This document shows positions 8,907 through 17,981 of a stretch of 37,940 nucleotides of DNA, piece by piece. Made by a program: the position numbers and the translations under genes. The notes beneath the pieces were generated by a model. It was not told where the DNA came from and did not search any database. It saw nothing but the letters and a program-made list of their open reading frames with translations. Within the stretch, counting starts at the first letter, position 1; each line of letters begins with the position of its first letter. The stretch comes from Collinsella aerofaciens (lineage in GTDB: Bacteria; Actinomycetota; Coriobacteriia; Coriobacteriales; Coriobacteriaceae), in assembly GCF_015670795.1 (NCBI RefSeq), contig NZ_JADPCJ010000023.1:1-37940 (forward strand), in the 5' to 3' direction.

Positions 8907-8930
8907 AAATCATCCGGCCATAAGCAACAA

Positions 8931-8969
8931 GGCCCCCGAGCAGCTTATTGAACTGCTCGGGGGCCTTTT
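8931..8969 (+). terminator. Terminator of the penicillin-binding protein gene
   Basis: GGCCCCCGAGCAG (8931-8943) pairs perfectly with CTGCTCGGGGGCC (8953-8965), followed by TTTT. It lies 24 bases after the stop codon. Confidence 0.9.
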
Positions 8970-9010
8970 AGTTTGAAACGACCAGGCGGGCGGTCTTTAT
9001 ACCGGCAAAC

Positions 9011-9044
9011 AAAAGGGGGTACCGACCAACGTCGATACCCCCTT
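9011..9044 (-). terminator. Terminator of argR
   Basis: Read on the minus strand, AAGGGGGTA (9036-9044) pairs with TACCCCCTT (9013-9021), followed by TTGTTT. It lies about 50 bases past the argR stop and faces the plus-strand terminator at 8931-8969, so the two transcription units converge here. Confidence 0.8.
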
Positions 9045-9092
9045 ACAAGCCACTATGTCACGCACACAGTGCCGAGCGCACGACTTGCACGC

Positions 9093-9530
9093 CTACTTGC
9101 GAGAATTGCTCAGCTTATTGATCAGCGCCTCAAGACGCTCGCCGTCCTCGGCCGTCTGGGCAATAACCAAAATCGTATCGTTGCCGGCAAGCGAGCCAAG
9201 CACATCGGGCAACTCTGCCGCATCAACAGCGGCGGCGATGCCGGAAGCCGTGCCAGGCTGAGCCTTGATCATAACCAGATTATCGGTGCGCAGAACGCCC
9301 GTTACGAGCTCGGAAACCATACGCTGCAGGTGCAGGTCCTCTGCCAGAACATAGATGCCCTCAGGGAGCTTACGCAGCCCCATATCGGCAATATCGCGAG
9401 AGACAGTCGCCTGCGTGCAATCAAAGCCCATAGCGCGGAGCTCATCGACCAGCACGCGCTGCGTGCGGACGTCCTTATTGCGCACAATATCTCTAATGGC
9501 ATCCTGGCGCCCATTGCGTTTTTTAGCCAT
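9093..9530 (-). CDS. argR: Arginine repressor
   Basis: The 145-residue protein is an ArgR/AhrC-family regulator that binds ARG-box operators when complexed with L-arginine. The N-terminal winged helix-turn-helix contains TQATVSRDIADMGLRKLP, the family signature. The C-terminal hexamerisation and arginine-binding domain contains GTASGIAAAVD and a GNDTILVI strand. The start MAKKRNGRQ is chosen over a longer reading because GGAGAGAGGG lies just upstream. No arginine biosynthesis genes are adjacent; targets in the window could include the carbamate kinase and YgeW genes, but no clear ARG box was identified there. The palindromes upstream (9564-9656) are candidate self-regulatory sites. Confidence 0.93.
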   Translation of the reverse strand: MAKKRNGRQDAIRDIVRNKDVRTQRVLVDELRAMGFDCTQATVSRDIADMGLRKLPEGIYVLAEDLHLQRMVSELVTGVLRTDNLVMIKAQPGTASGIAAAVDAAELPDVLGSLAGNDTILVIAQTAEDGERLEALINKLSNSRK

Positions 9531-9563
9531 ACAAACCCTCTCTCCAAAAGATGGCGGAGACAA

Positions 9564-9656
9564 TCAATCAGTGATTGAATAGTTTAACGCTATTTGAAGG
9601 CTTTTGTGTATAAGAACGCATTTCGAAACAATTCTATGCAAGTTTATTTCGAAATG
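9564..9656 (-). promoter_or_regulatory. Candidate operator region upstream of argR
   Basis: Three palindromes lie in an AT-rich gap. TCAATCA-G-TGATTGA occupies 9564-9578. TTTCGAAA occurs at 9621-9628 and again within 9646-9655, with the two copies also forming an inverted repeat CATTTCGAAA/TTTCGAAATG (9619-9628 and 9647-9656). Their centres are 26 bp apart. The spacing suggests paired operator sites, possibly for ArgR itself, though neither matches the classical ARG box closely. Confidence 0.4.
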
Positions 9657-9662
9657 AGCCGT

Positions 9663-10703
9663 TTAGGCGGTTTTTGCGCCCGTCCGGTTAAGAAAAGCTG
9701 CCAGATGCGTACACATCACGCAGCGCGCGGGCTTGGCGCTGGCGATCGGCCCAAACAACAGACCGAGCCCCCGATGGTTATCCTTGAGCGCGGCGACCAT
9801 CTGACGGGTTCGAGGCGCATCGAGCATATCACGCATGCGGGCGGAACGCTCGATTGACGAGACCCCATGCGGGCTCAGACACAAATTCTCGATGCAGGCG
9901 ACCAGTCCGGCAAAGTAGAACTTTTGGCTTGCCAGCTTGAGCCGACCACCGCTGTCTGCTTCCGAGAGTGAGTCCGCAAGCTCGTCGAGCGCTCGAGTGT
10001 CATCGGATACCTTGGCATACATGGTGGGATCAAAGGCATCTGTAAGTTTAGGTGCCGCCGTGTGGAAACAAGCATCGCCGCAGCCGGACACGCATCGTGT
10101 CTGCGAAAGCGCGCATGCCATAAACCCAACTGTGCGAAACACCTTGTCGCACAAAAGGCATGCTTCAAACAGCGAGCGGCTGTACATCACACCAGAGGTC
10201 TGAACGACTAGGCCGCCTAAAATCAACTGAGGCAGCCCGGCCACCATCGAAGATTTGCTATCAATGGAAATATGAGCAGCATCCAAGACGCGCGAATGGC
10301 GCTCTCGATGTGCATCATAGCGGTCGAGCGACACCGTGGGGAGCACTATGTCTGCCGTAGTATCGCACGCGATATTGACCATCTTGGAAAGGGACTGCGG
10401 AGCAAACCACTCATCGGCGTTCATAGCGATGATTTGAGAGCCGCGCGAGGCAGCAAAACCGGCACGAAGACAAGCGCCGCGCTTCGCGTCCTCGACGTCA
10501 ATCAAATCAATATGAATGTCCCTGTCGGCAGCAACTTGAAGCGAATGGCGCACACCGGGCGCAGCATCGCGACAGACAACGACAATCTGCAAATCGTAGA
10601 GGTCTTGGTTCTGGATACTCTCGAGCGCACGCATCGCATAGCTGGGCGAACCTTCTACCACAAGGATCACCGAAAGTCGCGGATGCGAGCCACGTCGAAC
10701 CAA
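9663..10703 (-). CDS. Family 2 glycosyltransferase
   Basis: The 346-residue protein starts SHPRLSVILVVEGSPSYAMRAL, the usual N terminus of GT-A fold family 2 glycosyltransferases, with the nucleotide-sugar segment continuing through LQIVVVCRD. The metal-binding motif is probably NADEW (about residues 95-99), a variant of DXD in which the first Asp is Asn. The C-terminal half is not recognisable and has no obvious membrane segment. The start is TTG at 10701-10703, preceded by GAGAGGA with 8 bases between. No sugar-nucleotide or export genes are adjacent, so the acceptor is unknown. Expression may continue from truA across a 160-base gap in which nothing clear was seen. Confidence 0.75.
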   Translation of the reverse strand: MVRRGSHPRLSVILVVEGSPSYAMRALESIQNQDLYDLQIVVVCRDAAPGVRHSLQVAADRDIHIDLIDVEDAKRGACLRAGFAASRGSQIIAMNADEWFAPQSLSKMVNIACDTTADIVLPTVSLDRYDAHRERHSRVLDAAHISIDSKSSMVAGLPQLILGGLVVQTSGVMYSRSLFEACLLCDKVFRTVGFMACALSQTRCVSGCGDACFHTAAPKLTDAFDPTMYAKVSDDTRALDELADSLSEADSGGRLKLASQKFYFAGLVACIENLCLSPHGVSSIERSARMRDMLDAPRTRQMVAALKDNHRGLGLLFGPIASAKPARCVMCTHLAAFLNRTGAKTA

Positions 10704-10864
10704 GTTATCCGTCCTCTCGACAGCAGTGAATCAAACTGTCGTTCATGGTACACCCCGGCAATAAAAGCAATGAGACACCGGTTGTATTGCACGCCAAGAA
10801 CAGATGTTGCACACGCGCAGCCCACAGATGACAGGTGCCGACGCACGACGCGCCGAGCCCTCCC

Positions 10865-11689
10865 CTAGTCGAGCACGACAAGCTCGGCGGGATCGTAATC
10901 CACGCCCATAAACGTAAGGCCGCAGGCAGGAGCCGTGGGGCCCGCAGCGGTACGGTCGCAAGCATCGATGACCTCGCGCATCCACTCGGGTTCACGGCGA
11001 TGCATGCCAATCTCGACAAGCGTGCCCACGATCGTGCGGACCATCGAATGCAGAAACGCATTGCCCTCGATGGTAAACGTCAGGATGTCCTCGCCAAACG
11101 CAACCTCATGGCCAAACTCGGCACGCATCACGCAGCGGTGCGTGGGCTTGCCCACGGCAGACGCCACCTTGCAAAAGCTCTTGAAGTCCTGCTCGCCCAG
11201 CAGCGCGGGACAGGCCGCAGACATCGCCTCAACATCCAATGGGTAGCGATGCCACCACACCGCACCGCGCGAAAGCACAGGGCGCGCGTCGCGATCGGCA
11301 ATACGGTACGTATACGTACGGGAACGCGCATCAAAGCGTGCAGAAAAGCCTTTACGGGCCTTGTAGACCTCGTTTATGGCGATATCTTTGGGCAGGAGGG
11401 CATCCATAGCCCTCAGCCACCTACGGCGCGTCAAAGCCAACTCAGCGTCCGTTACGGGCACGCTGATAAACTGTGCCACCGCATGCACGCCGGCATCGGT
11501 ACGTCCCGCACACGTCAGGTCGATCGGACGGCGCAGGAGCGTCTCAATAGCTCGACGTAGCTCACCCGCAACCGTCGTCTGTCCCGGCTGCTCGGCAAAT
11601 CCGCTATACGACGAGCCATCATAGGCCACGCGAAATACGAGCGTGGCGTCAAGCTCGGAAATCGAATTGAAATCAGACGGCGCAGTCAT
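10865..11689 (-). CDS. truA: tRNA pseudouridine synthase A
   Basis: The 274-residue enzyme isomerises uridines 38-40 in the tRNA anticodon stem-loop (EC 5.4.99.12). The family signature AGRTDAGVHAVAQ is present with the catalytic Asp at residue 65, and the substrate strand VAYDGSSYSGF is at 21-31. Length is normal. The ATG at 11687-11689 is preferred over a TTG five codons upstream, since GGGAG precedes it by 5 bases. The gene follows the ribosomal block, as in many Firmicutes and Actinobacteria where truA comes after rplQ, but a strong terminator separates them here. Confidence 0.92.
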   Translation of the reverse strand: MTAPSDFNSISELDATLVFRVAYDGSSYSGFAEQPGQTTVAGELRRAIETLLRRPIDLTCAGRTDAGVHAVAQFISVPVTDAELALTRRRWLRAMDALLPKDIAINEVYKARKGFSARFDARSRTYTYRIADRDARPVLSRGAVWWHRYPLDVEAMSAACPALLGEQDFKSFCKVASAVGKPTHRCVMRAEFGHEVAFGEDILTFTIEGNAFLHSMVRTIVGTLVEIGMHRREPEWMREVIDACDRTAAGPTAPACGLTFMGVDYDPAELVVLD

Positions 11690-11724
11690 GGGCGCTCCCA
11701 ACAAACAAGCAACGGTATCGCGAC

Positions 11725-11755
11725 AAAAAAAGAGGGGTACGCGAACGTACCCCTC
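11725..11755 (-). terminator. Terminator of the ribosomal protein block
   Basis: GAGGGGTACG and CGTACCCCTC form a perfect 10-bp stem (11732-11755) with a 4-base loop, followed on the minus strand by seven T residues (11725-11731). It lies 26 bases past the rplQ stop. Confidence 0.93.
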
Positions 11756-11781
11756 GAATATAGCCTATGCAGACGGATTGT

Positions 11782-12249
11782 CTACTCAGCGGTCTCCTCA
11801 GCAGGAGCCTCCTCGGCAGCCTCGACCTTCTTGGGAGCAGCGGCCTTCTTGGGGGCCGGAGCAGCCTTCTTAGCCTTAGGCGTGCAAGGCTCGGTGACGA
11901 GCTCCATGATAACGATGGGAGCGTTGTCGCCCTTGCGGTTACCGAGCTTCATGATGCGGGTGTAACCGCCGTTGCGGTCCTGCCACATGCCCTGAGCAGC
12001 CTTGTCGAAGATCTCGGCAACGAGCTGCTTATCGCCGAGCTTGGCGATAGCCAGACGACGAGAGTGCAGGTCGCCCTTCTTGGCCCAGGTGATGATCGGA
12101 TCGACGACCGAACGCAGCGCCTTAGCGCGGGTCTCGGTGGTCTTGATGCGGTCGTTCTCGAAGAGGGCCTTAGCAAGGCTCTTCTTCATGGCCTTGGTGT
12201 GGCTCGCATCGGTGCCGAGCTTCAGGCCCTTCTTAACGTTATGACGCAT
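11782..12249 (-). CDS. rplQ: 50S ribosomal protein L17
   Basis: The 155-residue protein is the large-subunit protein L17. The N terminus MRHNVKKGLKLGTDASHTKAM is diagnostic, as is the central AEIFDKAAQGMWQDRNGGYTRI. The family core is about 117-125 residues. Here a C-terminal extension of roughly 35 residues, rich in Ala, Lys, Pro and Glu, is added; similar tails occur in other actinobacterial L17 proteins. It lies 30 bases after rpoA and is the last gene of the block. Confidence 0.96.
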   Translation of the reverse strand: MRHNVKKGLKLGTDASHTKAMKKSLAKALFENDRIKTTETRAKALRSVVDPIITWAKKGDLHSRRLAIAKLGDKQLVAEIFDKAAQGMWQDRNGGYTRIMKLGNRKGDNAPIVIMELVTEPCTPKAKKAAPAPKKAAAPKKVEAAEEAPAEETAE

Positions 12250-12279
12250 GGTCTAGTTTCTCCTCAAATATGCGAAGCA

Positions 12280-13221
12280 TTAAGCCTTCAGGCTCAGGCC
12301 CATGGACTCAAGCTTGTCCTTCACTTCCTCGATCGACTTAACACCGAAGTTACGGATGTTGAGCAGATCGTTCTCCGAGAACTCAACGAGCTGACGGACC
12401 GAGTGAATGCTGGCGCGCTTAAGGCAGTTGTAAGAACGGACGGAAAGGTCCAGATCCTCGATCTGCTTGTCCAGCTCAGCGTTGTCGTTGGTGACCTCGG
12501 GAGCGAAGATCGAAGCCTCCTCCTCGACCTCGGGGGTCTCGGCAAGGTTCATAAAGGCAGCCATATGCTGGTTAATGATATTGGCAGCCTGGACCACGGC
12601 GTCGCGCGGGGCGATGGAGCCGTTGGTCTCGATCTCGAGGACAAGGCGGTCGTAGTCGGTGTGCTGACCGACACGGCAAGCCTCAACGAGCTTGGCGCAA
12701 CGGGAAACCGGCGAGTACAGCGAGTCGACGTGGATCACACCGATGGGATCGTTGTCGCGTTTGTTGGCCTCGCCAGAAACATAGCCGCGGCCATAGCCGA
12801 TGCGCATGCTCATGGTGAGATGGCCACCCTCGGTGAGCGTAGCGATGTGCTGCTCGGGGTTGACCAGCTCAAACTCGGACGGAATAAAGAAGTCCGCACC
12901 GGTGACCTCGCAGGGGCCGTCAACCGAAATGGTGGCGGTCGCCTCGTCGGTCGTGCCGAGAGCCCTGAAGACAAGACCCTTGACATTCAGGACGATGTCG
13001 GTGACATCCTCGACCATGTTAGGGATGGTCATGAACTCGTGCTGCGCGCCATCGATCTGAATAGCCTCGACGGCGGCACCCTCGAGCGAGGACAGAAGAA
13101 CGCGACGAAGGGAGTTACCCAGCGTATCGCCGTAGCCACGCTCGAGCGGCTCGACGGAGACACGAGCAGACGTCTCGTTGATCTCTTCGACCTGAACCTG
13201 AGGCCTAATGAATTCTGACAT
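12280..13221 (-). CDS. rpoA: RNA polymerase alpha subunit
   Basis: The 313-residue protein is the RNA polymerase alpha subunit (EC 2.7.7.6). The N-terminal dimerisation domain includes GYGDTLGNSLRRVLLSS (about residues 29-45). The C-terminal domain (about 245-308) includes LSVRSYNCLKRASIHSVRQL, the helix-hairpin-helix part that contacts UP elements and activators. A glutamate-rich linker, VEEEASIFAPEVT, joins the two. Domain order and length are normal. It sits between rpsD and rplQ as in most bacteria. Confidence 0.97.
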   Translation of the reverse strand: MSEFIRPQVQVEEINETSARVSVEPLERGYGDTLGNSLRRVLLSSLEGAAVEAIQIDGAQHEFMTIPNMVEDVTDIVLNVKGLVFRALGTTDEATATISVDGPCEVTGADFFIPSEFELVNPEQHIATLTEGGHLTMSMRIGYGRGYVSGEANKRDNDPIGVIHVDSLYSPVSRCAKLVEACRVGQHTDYDRLVLEIETNGSIAPRDAVVQAANIINQHMAAFMNLAETPEVEEEASIFAPEVTNDNAELDKQIEDLDLSVRSYNCLKRASIHSVRQLVEFSENDLLNIRNFGVKSIEEVKDKLESMGLSLKA

Positions 13222-13253
13222 GTATTACCTCCAGCCTCAGCAGCCCGGATGGA

Positions 13254-13850
13254 CTACTTAGAGTAGAGCTCGACGATGAGCTGCTCGTTGATATCACCGC
13301 TGATCTGCTCACGCGTCGGCAGAGCGAGCACGTTACCAGACAGCTTCTCGATATCGACCTCGAGCCAGCCAGGGACCTCAAAGCGCTCGGAGGAAATCAG
13401 AGCCTCCTTGATGGGGAGGAGGTCACGGAACTTCTCGCCGACAGCGACGACGTCGCCGGCCTTGACGCGGTAGGACGGGATGTCCACGCGCTTGCCGTTC
13501 ACGGTGAAGTGACCGTGACGGACGGACTGACGAGCCTCTTTGCGGGTGCGGGCGAAGCCAAGACGGAAGACAACGTTGTCGAGGCGAGACTCAAGGATGA
13601 TCATGAGGTTCTCACCGGTGACGCCGTTCATCTTACGGGCCTTGTTGAAGTAGCCGTGGAACTGCTTCTCCAGAACGCCATAAATAAACTTGACCTTCTG
13701 CTTCTCGCGCAGCTGCATGCCGTACTCAGATTCCTTGCGACGGCGCTTGGGCTGACGGATAGATTCCTTCTTGCTGCTGTAACCGAGCTCAGCGGGATCG
13801 ATCCCGAGCTGACGGCAGCGCTTAAGAACAGGAGTCCTGTCGATTGCCAT
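13254..13850 (-). CDS. rpsD: 30S ribosomal protein S4
   Basis: The 198-residue protein is the primary 16S rRNA-binding protein S4. The S4 RNA-binding domain lies at about residues 90-150 with LDNVVFRLGFARTRKEARQ and VRHGHFTVNGKRVDIPSY. The N terminus, MAIDRTPVLKRCRQLGIDP, has a single Cys rather than the four-Cys zinc motif, so this is the zinc-free form. S4 represses its own operon in E. coli; no equivalent site was identified here. Confidence 0.96.
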   Translation of the reverse strand: MAIDRTPVLKRCRQLGIDPAELGYSSKKESIRQPKRRRKESEYGMQLREKQKVKFIYGVLEKQFHGYFNKARKMNGVTGENLMIILESRLDNVVFRLGFARTRKEARQSVRHGHFTVNGKRVDIPSYRVKAGDVVAVGEKFRDLLPIKEALISSERFEVPGWLEVDIEKLSGNVLALPTREQISGDINEQLIVELYSK

Positions 13851-13869
13851 ATTGATACGATCCTTTCAG

Positions 13870-14274
13870 TTACACGCGGCGACGCTTCTTGGGGCGGCAG
13901 CCGTTGTGCGGAATGGGGGTCTTGTCCTGGATGCTCGAGACCTCGAGGCCAGCAGCCTGGAGGGAGCGGATGGCGGTCTCACGACCGGAGCCGGGGCCCT
14001 TGACGAAGACGGAAACCTTCTTCATACCGTGCTCCATGGCCTGCTTGGCAGCAGCCTCGGCAGCCATCTGGGCAGCGAACGGCGTGGACTTACGGGAGCC
14101 CTTGAAGCCCACCTGGCCAGCCGACTTCCAGGAAATGACGTTGCCCTGGGGATCGGTGATCGAAACGATCGTGTTGTTGAACGTAGAACGAATGTGAGCC
14201 TGGCCCACGGAAATGTTCTTACGGTCCGCGCGCTTCAGACGGGCAGCGCGAACGTTCTTCTTAGCAGTAGCCAT
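13870..14274 (-). CDS. rpsK: 30S ribosomal protein S11
   Basis: The 134-residue protein is S11, which lines the mRNA exit region of the small-subunit platform. [20 protein letters not shown] and the basic C terminus ending PKKRRRV are typical. The segment [19 protein letters not shown] is strongly conserved. Fourteen bases separate it from rpsM and 19 from rpsD. Confidence 0.97.
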   Translation of the reverse strand: MATAKKNVRAARLKRADRKNISVGQAHIRSTFNNTIVSITDPQGNVISWKSAGQVGFKGSRKSTPFAAQMAAEAAAKQAMEHGMKKVSVFVKGPGSGRETAIRSLQAAGLEVSSIQDKTPIPHNGCRPKKRRRV

Positions 14275-14288
14275 CTATCTAGCGCTCC

Positions 14289-14663
14289 TTATTTCTTCTT
14301 CTTAGCACCGATCTGACGCTTCGGGCCCTTGCGGGTACGAGCGTTAGTGTGGGTGCGCTGGCCGCGGACCGGGAGGCCCTTGCGGTGACGAAGGCCGCGG
14401 TTGCAGCCGATGTCCATAAGGCGCTTGACGTTCTGGTTGCGCTCACGGCGGAGGTCGCCCTCAACCATGATCTGGTTCTTGTCGATATAATCGCGGATGG
14501 CGTTAACCTCATCCTCGGTGAGGTCCTTAACGCGCGTATCCACGTTAACGTTGCACTCGACGCAAATCTTCGTCGCAGTGGTGCGGCCGATGCCGTAAAT
14601 GTAGGTCAGACCGATCTCAACGCGCTTCTCACGCGGGAGGTCGACACCATTAATACGGGCCAA
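14289..14663 (-). CDS. rpsM: 30S ribosomal protein S13
   Basis: The 124-residue protein is S13, in the head of the 30S subunit, where it contacts P-site tRNA and forms bridges to the 50[30 protein letters not shown] and the C-terminal [16 protein letters not shown] are diagnostic. Its start lies 14 bases past the rpmJ stop. Confidence 0.97.
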   Translation of the reverse strand: MARINGVDLPREKRVEIGLTYIYGIGRTTATKICVECNVNVDTRVKDLTEDEVNAIRDYIDKNQIMVEGDLRRERNQNVKRLMDIGCNRGLRHRKGLPVRGQRTHTNARTRKGPKRQIGAKKKK

Positions 14664-14677
14664 CGTAGTCTCCTCTC

Positions 14678-14791
14678 TTAACCCTGACGCTGCTTATGAC
14701 GGGGGTTCTCGCAAATGACGAGGACCTTGCCATGGCGCCTAATGATTTTGCACTTATCGCACATCTTCTTGACCGAAGGACGTACCTTCAT
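14678..14791 (-). CDS. rpmJ: 50S ribosomal protein L36
   Basis: A 37-codon gene reads [18 protein letters not shown] and ends NPRHKQRQG, the complete L36 sequence. It keeps the zinc ligands Cys11, Cys14, Cys27 and His33, so it is the zinc-binding form. GGAAG lies a few bases ahead of the ATG. It sits between infA and rpsM, the standard position. Confidence 0.96.
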   Translation of the reverse strand: MKVRPSVKKMCDKCKIIRRHGKVLVICENPRHKQRQG

Positions 14792-14844
14792 CGTTCTTCC
14801 TTTCGGTAGCGCTCAAACTACTTCCCTACTATCTACTCGCCCAG

Positions 14845-14925
14845 CCGCAGGCGTTTAAAACTATGGCTGGTCTTCACACACAATCCGACCGTAGGTTGAG
14901 CTAAGCCTGCAGTCGGAAATGGAGT
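14845..14925 (-). other. Intergenic hairpin between infA and rpmJ
   Basis: The 150-base gap is unusually long for this block. On the minus strand TCCGACTGCAGG pairs with CCTACGGTCGGA (11 of 12 positions, one G-U) around a 10-base loop, roughly 14884-14917. No T-run follows, so it may be an RNA-processing or regulatory hairpin rather than a terminator. Confidence 0.4.
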
Positions 14926-14941
14926 GCGTGTATGCGTGCCG

Positions 14942-15166
14942 CTATTTGTAGCGATAGGTGATGCGGCCGCGGGTCAGGTCGTACGGGGAAAGCTCCACGA
15001 CAACCCTGTCACCGGGGAGAATACGGATGTAATTCATTCGGATCTTGCCAGAAATGTTGCACAGAACCGAATGACCGTTCTCGAGCTCGACCTTAAACAT
15101 GGCGTTGGGCAACGGTTCCTTTACCGTACCCTCGAGCTCAATTGCGTCTTCCTTCTTCACAAGCAA
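14942..15166 (-). CDS. infA: Translation initiation factor IF-1
   Basis: The protein is up to 74 residues and binds the ribosomal A site during initiation. Its single OB-fold domain includes [40 protein letters not shown] and [19 protein letters not shown]. The start is uncertain: TTG at 15164-15166 gives MLVKKED, while GTG at 15158-15160 gives MKKED, closer to most IF-1 proteins. The ribosome-binding site (AGAAAGA) is weak for either. It stands between map and rpmJ and has a plausible own promoter in the gap upstream. Confidence 0.95.
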   Translation of the reverse strand: MLVKKEDAIELEGTVKEPLPNAMFKVELENGHSVLCNISGKIRMNYIRILPGDRVVVELSPYDLTRGRITYRYK

Positions 15167-15199
15167 TCATCTTTCTCTAGAAAACGACAGCGATTGAGT

Positions 15200-15228
15200 A
15201 TTCTACAACACGTATGCACGCATCGTAA
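15200..15228 (-). promoter_or_regulatory. Possible promoter upstream of infA
   Basis: On the minus strand TTACGA (15223-15228) and TAGAAT (15200-15205) are separated by 17 bases, in a 98-base AT-richer gap between map and infA. The -10 match is good and the -35 match is poor. It would start an internal transcript at infA. Confidence 0.35.
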
Positions 15229-15264
15229 TAACTTCGTAATGGCTCCACAACCAAGTGGAACTTG

Positions 15265-16053
15265 TTACATTTCTCCGCCTTGGAGCGAACACCAAGCACC
15301 TTGGGCATCCGTGGTCAGAATCACCGGACCGTCATTGGTAATGGCGACGGTGTTCTCGTAGTGCGCGGCGGGCAGGTGGTCGTTGGTCGTAACAATCCAA
15401 CCGTCGGAGCCCGTGCTCACATGGTTGGAACCCATCGTAACCATCGGCTCGATGGCAATGACCATGCCGGCCTGGAGGCGAACGCCCCTCCCCTTCTTTC
15501 CGTAGTTAGGAACGTTGGGGTCCTCGTGCATCACGCGGCCAATGCCATGGCCAACATAATCACGAAGCACGCCGTAACCGTGAGACTCGGCGAGGGACTG
15601 AACGGCATAACCGACGTCCCCGATATGGTTACCGGGAACAGCCTGCTCGATGGCAGCCTTAAGGCAATCGCGCGTGACCTCGCACAAAGCCTTGGCTTCG
15701 GGCGTGGGGGTGCCGACGAAAAACGTCCATGCGTTATCGCCGACCCAACCGTCGACAACGGCTCCCGTATCGATGGAGATGATATCGCCATCGCGCAGGA
15801 TCATGTCAGGGTTGGGAATACCGTGGACCACGGCATCGTTGATCGATGCGCAAATGGTCCCCGGGAACCCGCCGTAACCCTTAAAGGCAGGGGTGCCGCC
15901 ATGCATGCGGATAATCTGCTCCGCGAGCTGATCGAGCTCAAAAGTCGAAACGCCGGGGCGCACCATGGCTCCAACGTGGCGGAGCGCCATCTTAGATAGC
16001 GCTCCTGCCTTCTTCATCTGCTCGATTTGCGTTGCAGACTTAATCTTGATCAT
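15265..16053 (-). CDS. map: Methionine aminopeptidase type I
   Basis: The 262-residue enzyme removes the initiator Met from new proteins (EC 3.4.11.18). The metal ligands are visible: Asp in SIDTGAVVDGW, Asp in VGDNAW, His in GHGIGRVMHEDP, Glu in IAIEPM and Glu in AHYENTVAI; the substrate His is in NDAVVHGIP. There is no N-terminal zinc-finger extension. The start overlaps the adk stop by 4 bases (ATGA), suggesting translational coupling. Confidence 0.96.
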   Translation of the reverse strand: MIKIKSATQIEQMKKAGALSKMALRHVGAMVRPGVSTFELDQLAEQIIRMHGGTPAFKGYGGFPGTICASINDAVVHGIPNPDMILRDGDIISIDTGAVVDGWVGDNAWTFFVGTPTPEAKALCEVTRDCLKAAIEQAVPGNHIGDVGYAVQSLAESHGYGVLRDYVGHGIGRVMHEDPNVPNYGKKGRGVRLQAGMVIAIEPMVTMGSNHVSTGSDGWIVTTNDHLPAAHYENTVAITNDGPVILTTDAQGAWCSLQGGEM

Positions 16054-16676
16054 AGACCGAGAGCCTCTTTGACATCCCCGTACACGGTCTCGCGAGCCTG
16101 GTCACCGTTGACCGACTTGAGCAGACCCTGGCCACGATAGTAGTCGACGAGCGGGCTCGTGGACTTCTCGTAGACGTCGAGACGGTTCTTGATGGTCTCG
16201 GGCTTGTCGTCGTCGCGCTGATACATCTCGCCACCACACTTGGGGCAGGTGGCATCGGCAGCGGTGCCGGTGTAACCGCAGGCGCGGCAGGTGCGACGCG
16301 AAGACAGACGATCGATAATGACCTCGGGGGCCACATCGACCAGAAGGGCACAGTCGATCTCGCGACCCATGGCGGAAAGCTCGGAATCGAGCGTCACAGC
16401 CTGGGCGGTGTTGCGCGGGAAGCCGTCGAGGATGAAGCCCTGCTGGGCGTCATCGGCGGCAAGGCGCTCCTTGACAAGGTCGATCACGAGCTGGTCGGGA
16501 ACGAGCTCGCCAGCGTCCATGTACTTCTTAGCCTGAATACCAAGCTCGGTGCCACCCTTGACGGCAGCACGCAGCAGGTCGCCCGTGGAAATATGGGCGA
16601 CGCCAAACTCGGCGACGAGCTCCTGTGCGACGGTGCCCTTACCGGCACCCGGAGCTCCGAGCAATACGAGGTTCAT
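16050..16676 (-). CDS. adk: Adenylate kinase
   Basis: The 208-residue enzyme interconverts AMP plus ATP with two ADP (EC 2.7.4.3). The P-loop GAPGAGKGT is at residues 7-15 and DGFPRN follows in the AMP-binding part. The lid is the zinc type: CRAC and CPKC pairs. The ATG at 16674-16676 is preferred over an upstream TTG because AGGAGG lies 7 bases before it. It follows secY by 18 bases. Confidence 0.97.
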   Translation of the reverse strand: MNLVLLGAPGAGKGTVAQELVAEFGVAHISTGDLLRAAVKGGTELGIQAKKYMDAGELVPDQLVIDLVKERLAADDAQQGFILDGFPRNTAQAVTLDSELSAMGREIDCALLVDVAPEVIIDRLSSRRTCRACGYTGTAADATCPKCGGEMYQRDDDKPETIKNRLDVYEKSTSPLVDYYRGQGLLKSVNGDQARETVYGDVKEALGL

Positions 16677-16694
16677 GAGCAATCCTCCTCTAGC

Positions 16695-17981
16695 CTATTT
16701 AAAGAATCCATCGTAATCATACATCTTGATCTGGCCTTCGAGCTTATCGACCGTGTCGAGCACGACGCCGACCATGATGAGGATGGACGTGCCGCCAAAT
16801 GCCTGGATCAGATGGTTACCCGTGAAGGAGAAGATGATCGAAGGCACGATGGCGATGAGCGCCAAAAAGACAGCGCTGGGAAGCGTGATCTTGTTGAGCG
16901 CGTTCTTGATGTAGGCCGCGGTAGCCCTACCCGGACGGACGCCCGGAATAAAGCCGCCCTGCTTCTTAAGGTTATCGGCCGTGTCATCGGGGTTGAACAC
17001 CATGGAGGTGTAGAAGTACGCGAAGAACACAATGAGGACAACGTTAAGCACCCAGTTAAGCCAACCGGTCGAAAGCGCGGAGGCAACTGCCTGAATCCAG
17101 CCGATGCCGGGGAAGAACACGGCAATCTGAGCCGGGAAGTACAGCAGCGCCGAAGCGAAGATGATCGGCACGACACCCGCGGTGTTGACCTTGATGGGCA
17201 GGTAGGTGGTCTGGCCACCCATCATGCGACGGCCCACGACGCGCTTAGCGTAGGAGACCGGGATGCGGCGCTGGCCGCGCTCAAGGAAAACAATCAGCGG
17301 GATAACCAGCAGGATGATGGCGCAGATGATCACCATGGTGATGATGCCACCGGCGTTGCCCTCGGTGCTGGAGAAGATAGCCTGCGGCAGACCGGCCATG
17401 ATGTTCGCGAAGATGATCAGCGACATGCCATTGCCGATACCGCGCTGGGTGATGAGCTCACCAATCCACATGATCAGCATAGCGCCCGCGGTGAGCGTAC
17501 CGACGATCATGAGGTCGAAGATGATCTCGGGAGCGCCGGCGCCATTAAAGCTGATGCCGAAGCTCTTAAAGAGGAAGAGGTAACCCACGGAGTTGAGGAT
17601 TGCCAGAGCCAGGGTGAGGTAACGCGAATACTGCGTAATCTTGGTCTGACCGACCTCGCCCTCGCGGGCAAGCTCATGCAGGGAAGGCACGACGGCCTGG
17701 AGCATCTGGAGGATGATCGAGCTGGTGATGTAAGGCATGATGCCCAGCGAAAACACCGACACATAGCTCAACGCGCCGCCAGAGAAAAGATTCAGGAGGG
17801 CCATAGCACCTGCGGCGACCGAATTGTTATCGGTCGAGAAAAGGCCCAGCATCCCCTGGAAGGGAATGCCGGGCACAGGAACGTGCGCACCAATGCGGTA
17901 CACGACGAGCATAGCTATGGTAAAAAGAATCTTTTCGCGCAATTCTTTGATGCGGAAAGCATTCTTAAGACCATTTAGCAC
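16695..17981 (-). CDS. secY: Preprotein translocase subunit SecY
   Basis: The 428-residue membrane protein is the channel subunit of SecYEG. About ten hydrophobic segments are visible; conserved stretches include [11 protein letters not shown] near the N terminus, [16 protein letters not shown], and [20 protein letters not shown]. The start is GTG at 17979-17981, overlapping the rplO stop by 7 bases, so the two are probably translationally coupled. Confidence 0.96.
   Translation of the reverse strand: MLNGLKNAFRIKELREKILFTIAMLVVYRIGAHVPVPGIPFQGMLGLFSTDNNSVAAGAMALLNLFSGGALSYVSVFSLGIMPYITSSIILQMLQAVVPSLHELAREGEVGQTKITQYSRYLTLALAILNSVGYLFLFKSFGISFNGAGAPEIIFDLMIVGTLTAGAMLIMWIGELITQRGIGNGMSLIIFANIMAGLPQAIFSSTEGNAGGIITMVIICAIILLVIPLIVFLERGQRRIPVSYAKRVVGRRMMGGQTTYLPIKVNTAGVVPIIFASALLYFPAQIAVFFPGIGWIQAVASALSTGWLNWVLNVVLIVFFAYFYTSMVFNPDDTADNLKKQGGFIPGVRPGRATAAYIKNALNKITLPSAVFLALIAIVPSIIFSFTGNHLIQAFGGTSILIMVGVVLDTVDKLEGQIKMYDYDGFFK

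Noticed and set aside
11767..13218. Long plus-strand open frame across rplQ and rpoA
   Set aside because: Antisense to two certain ribosomal-block genes; similar shadows cover secY (16593-17978), ygeW and ygeY (27884-30544) and ygeX.
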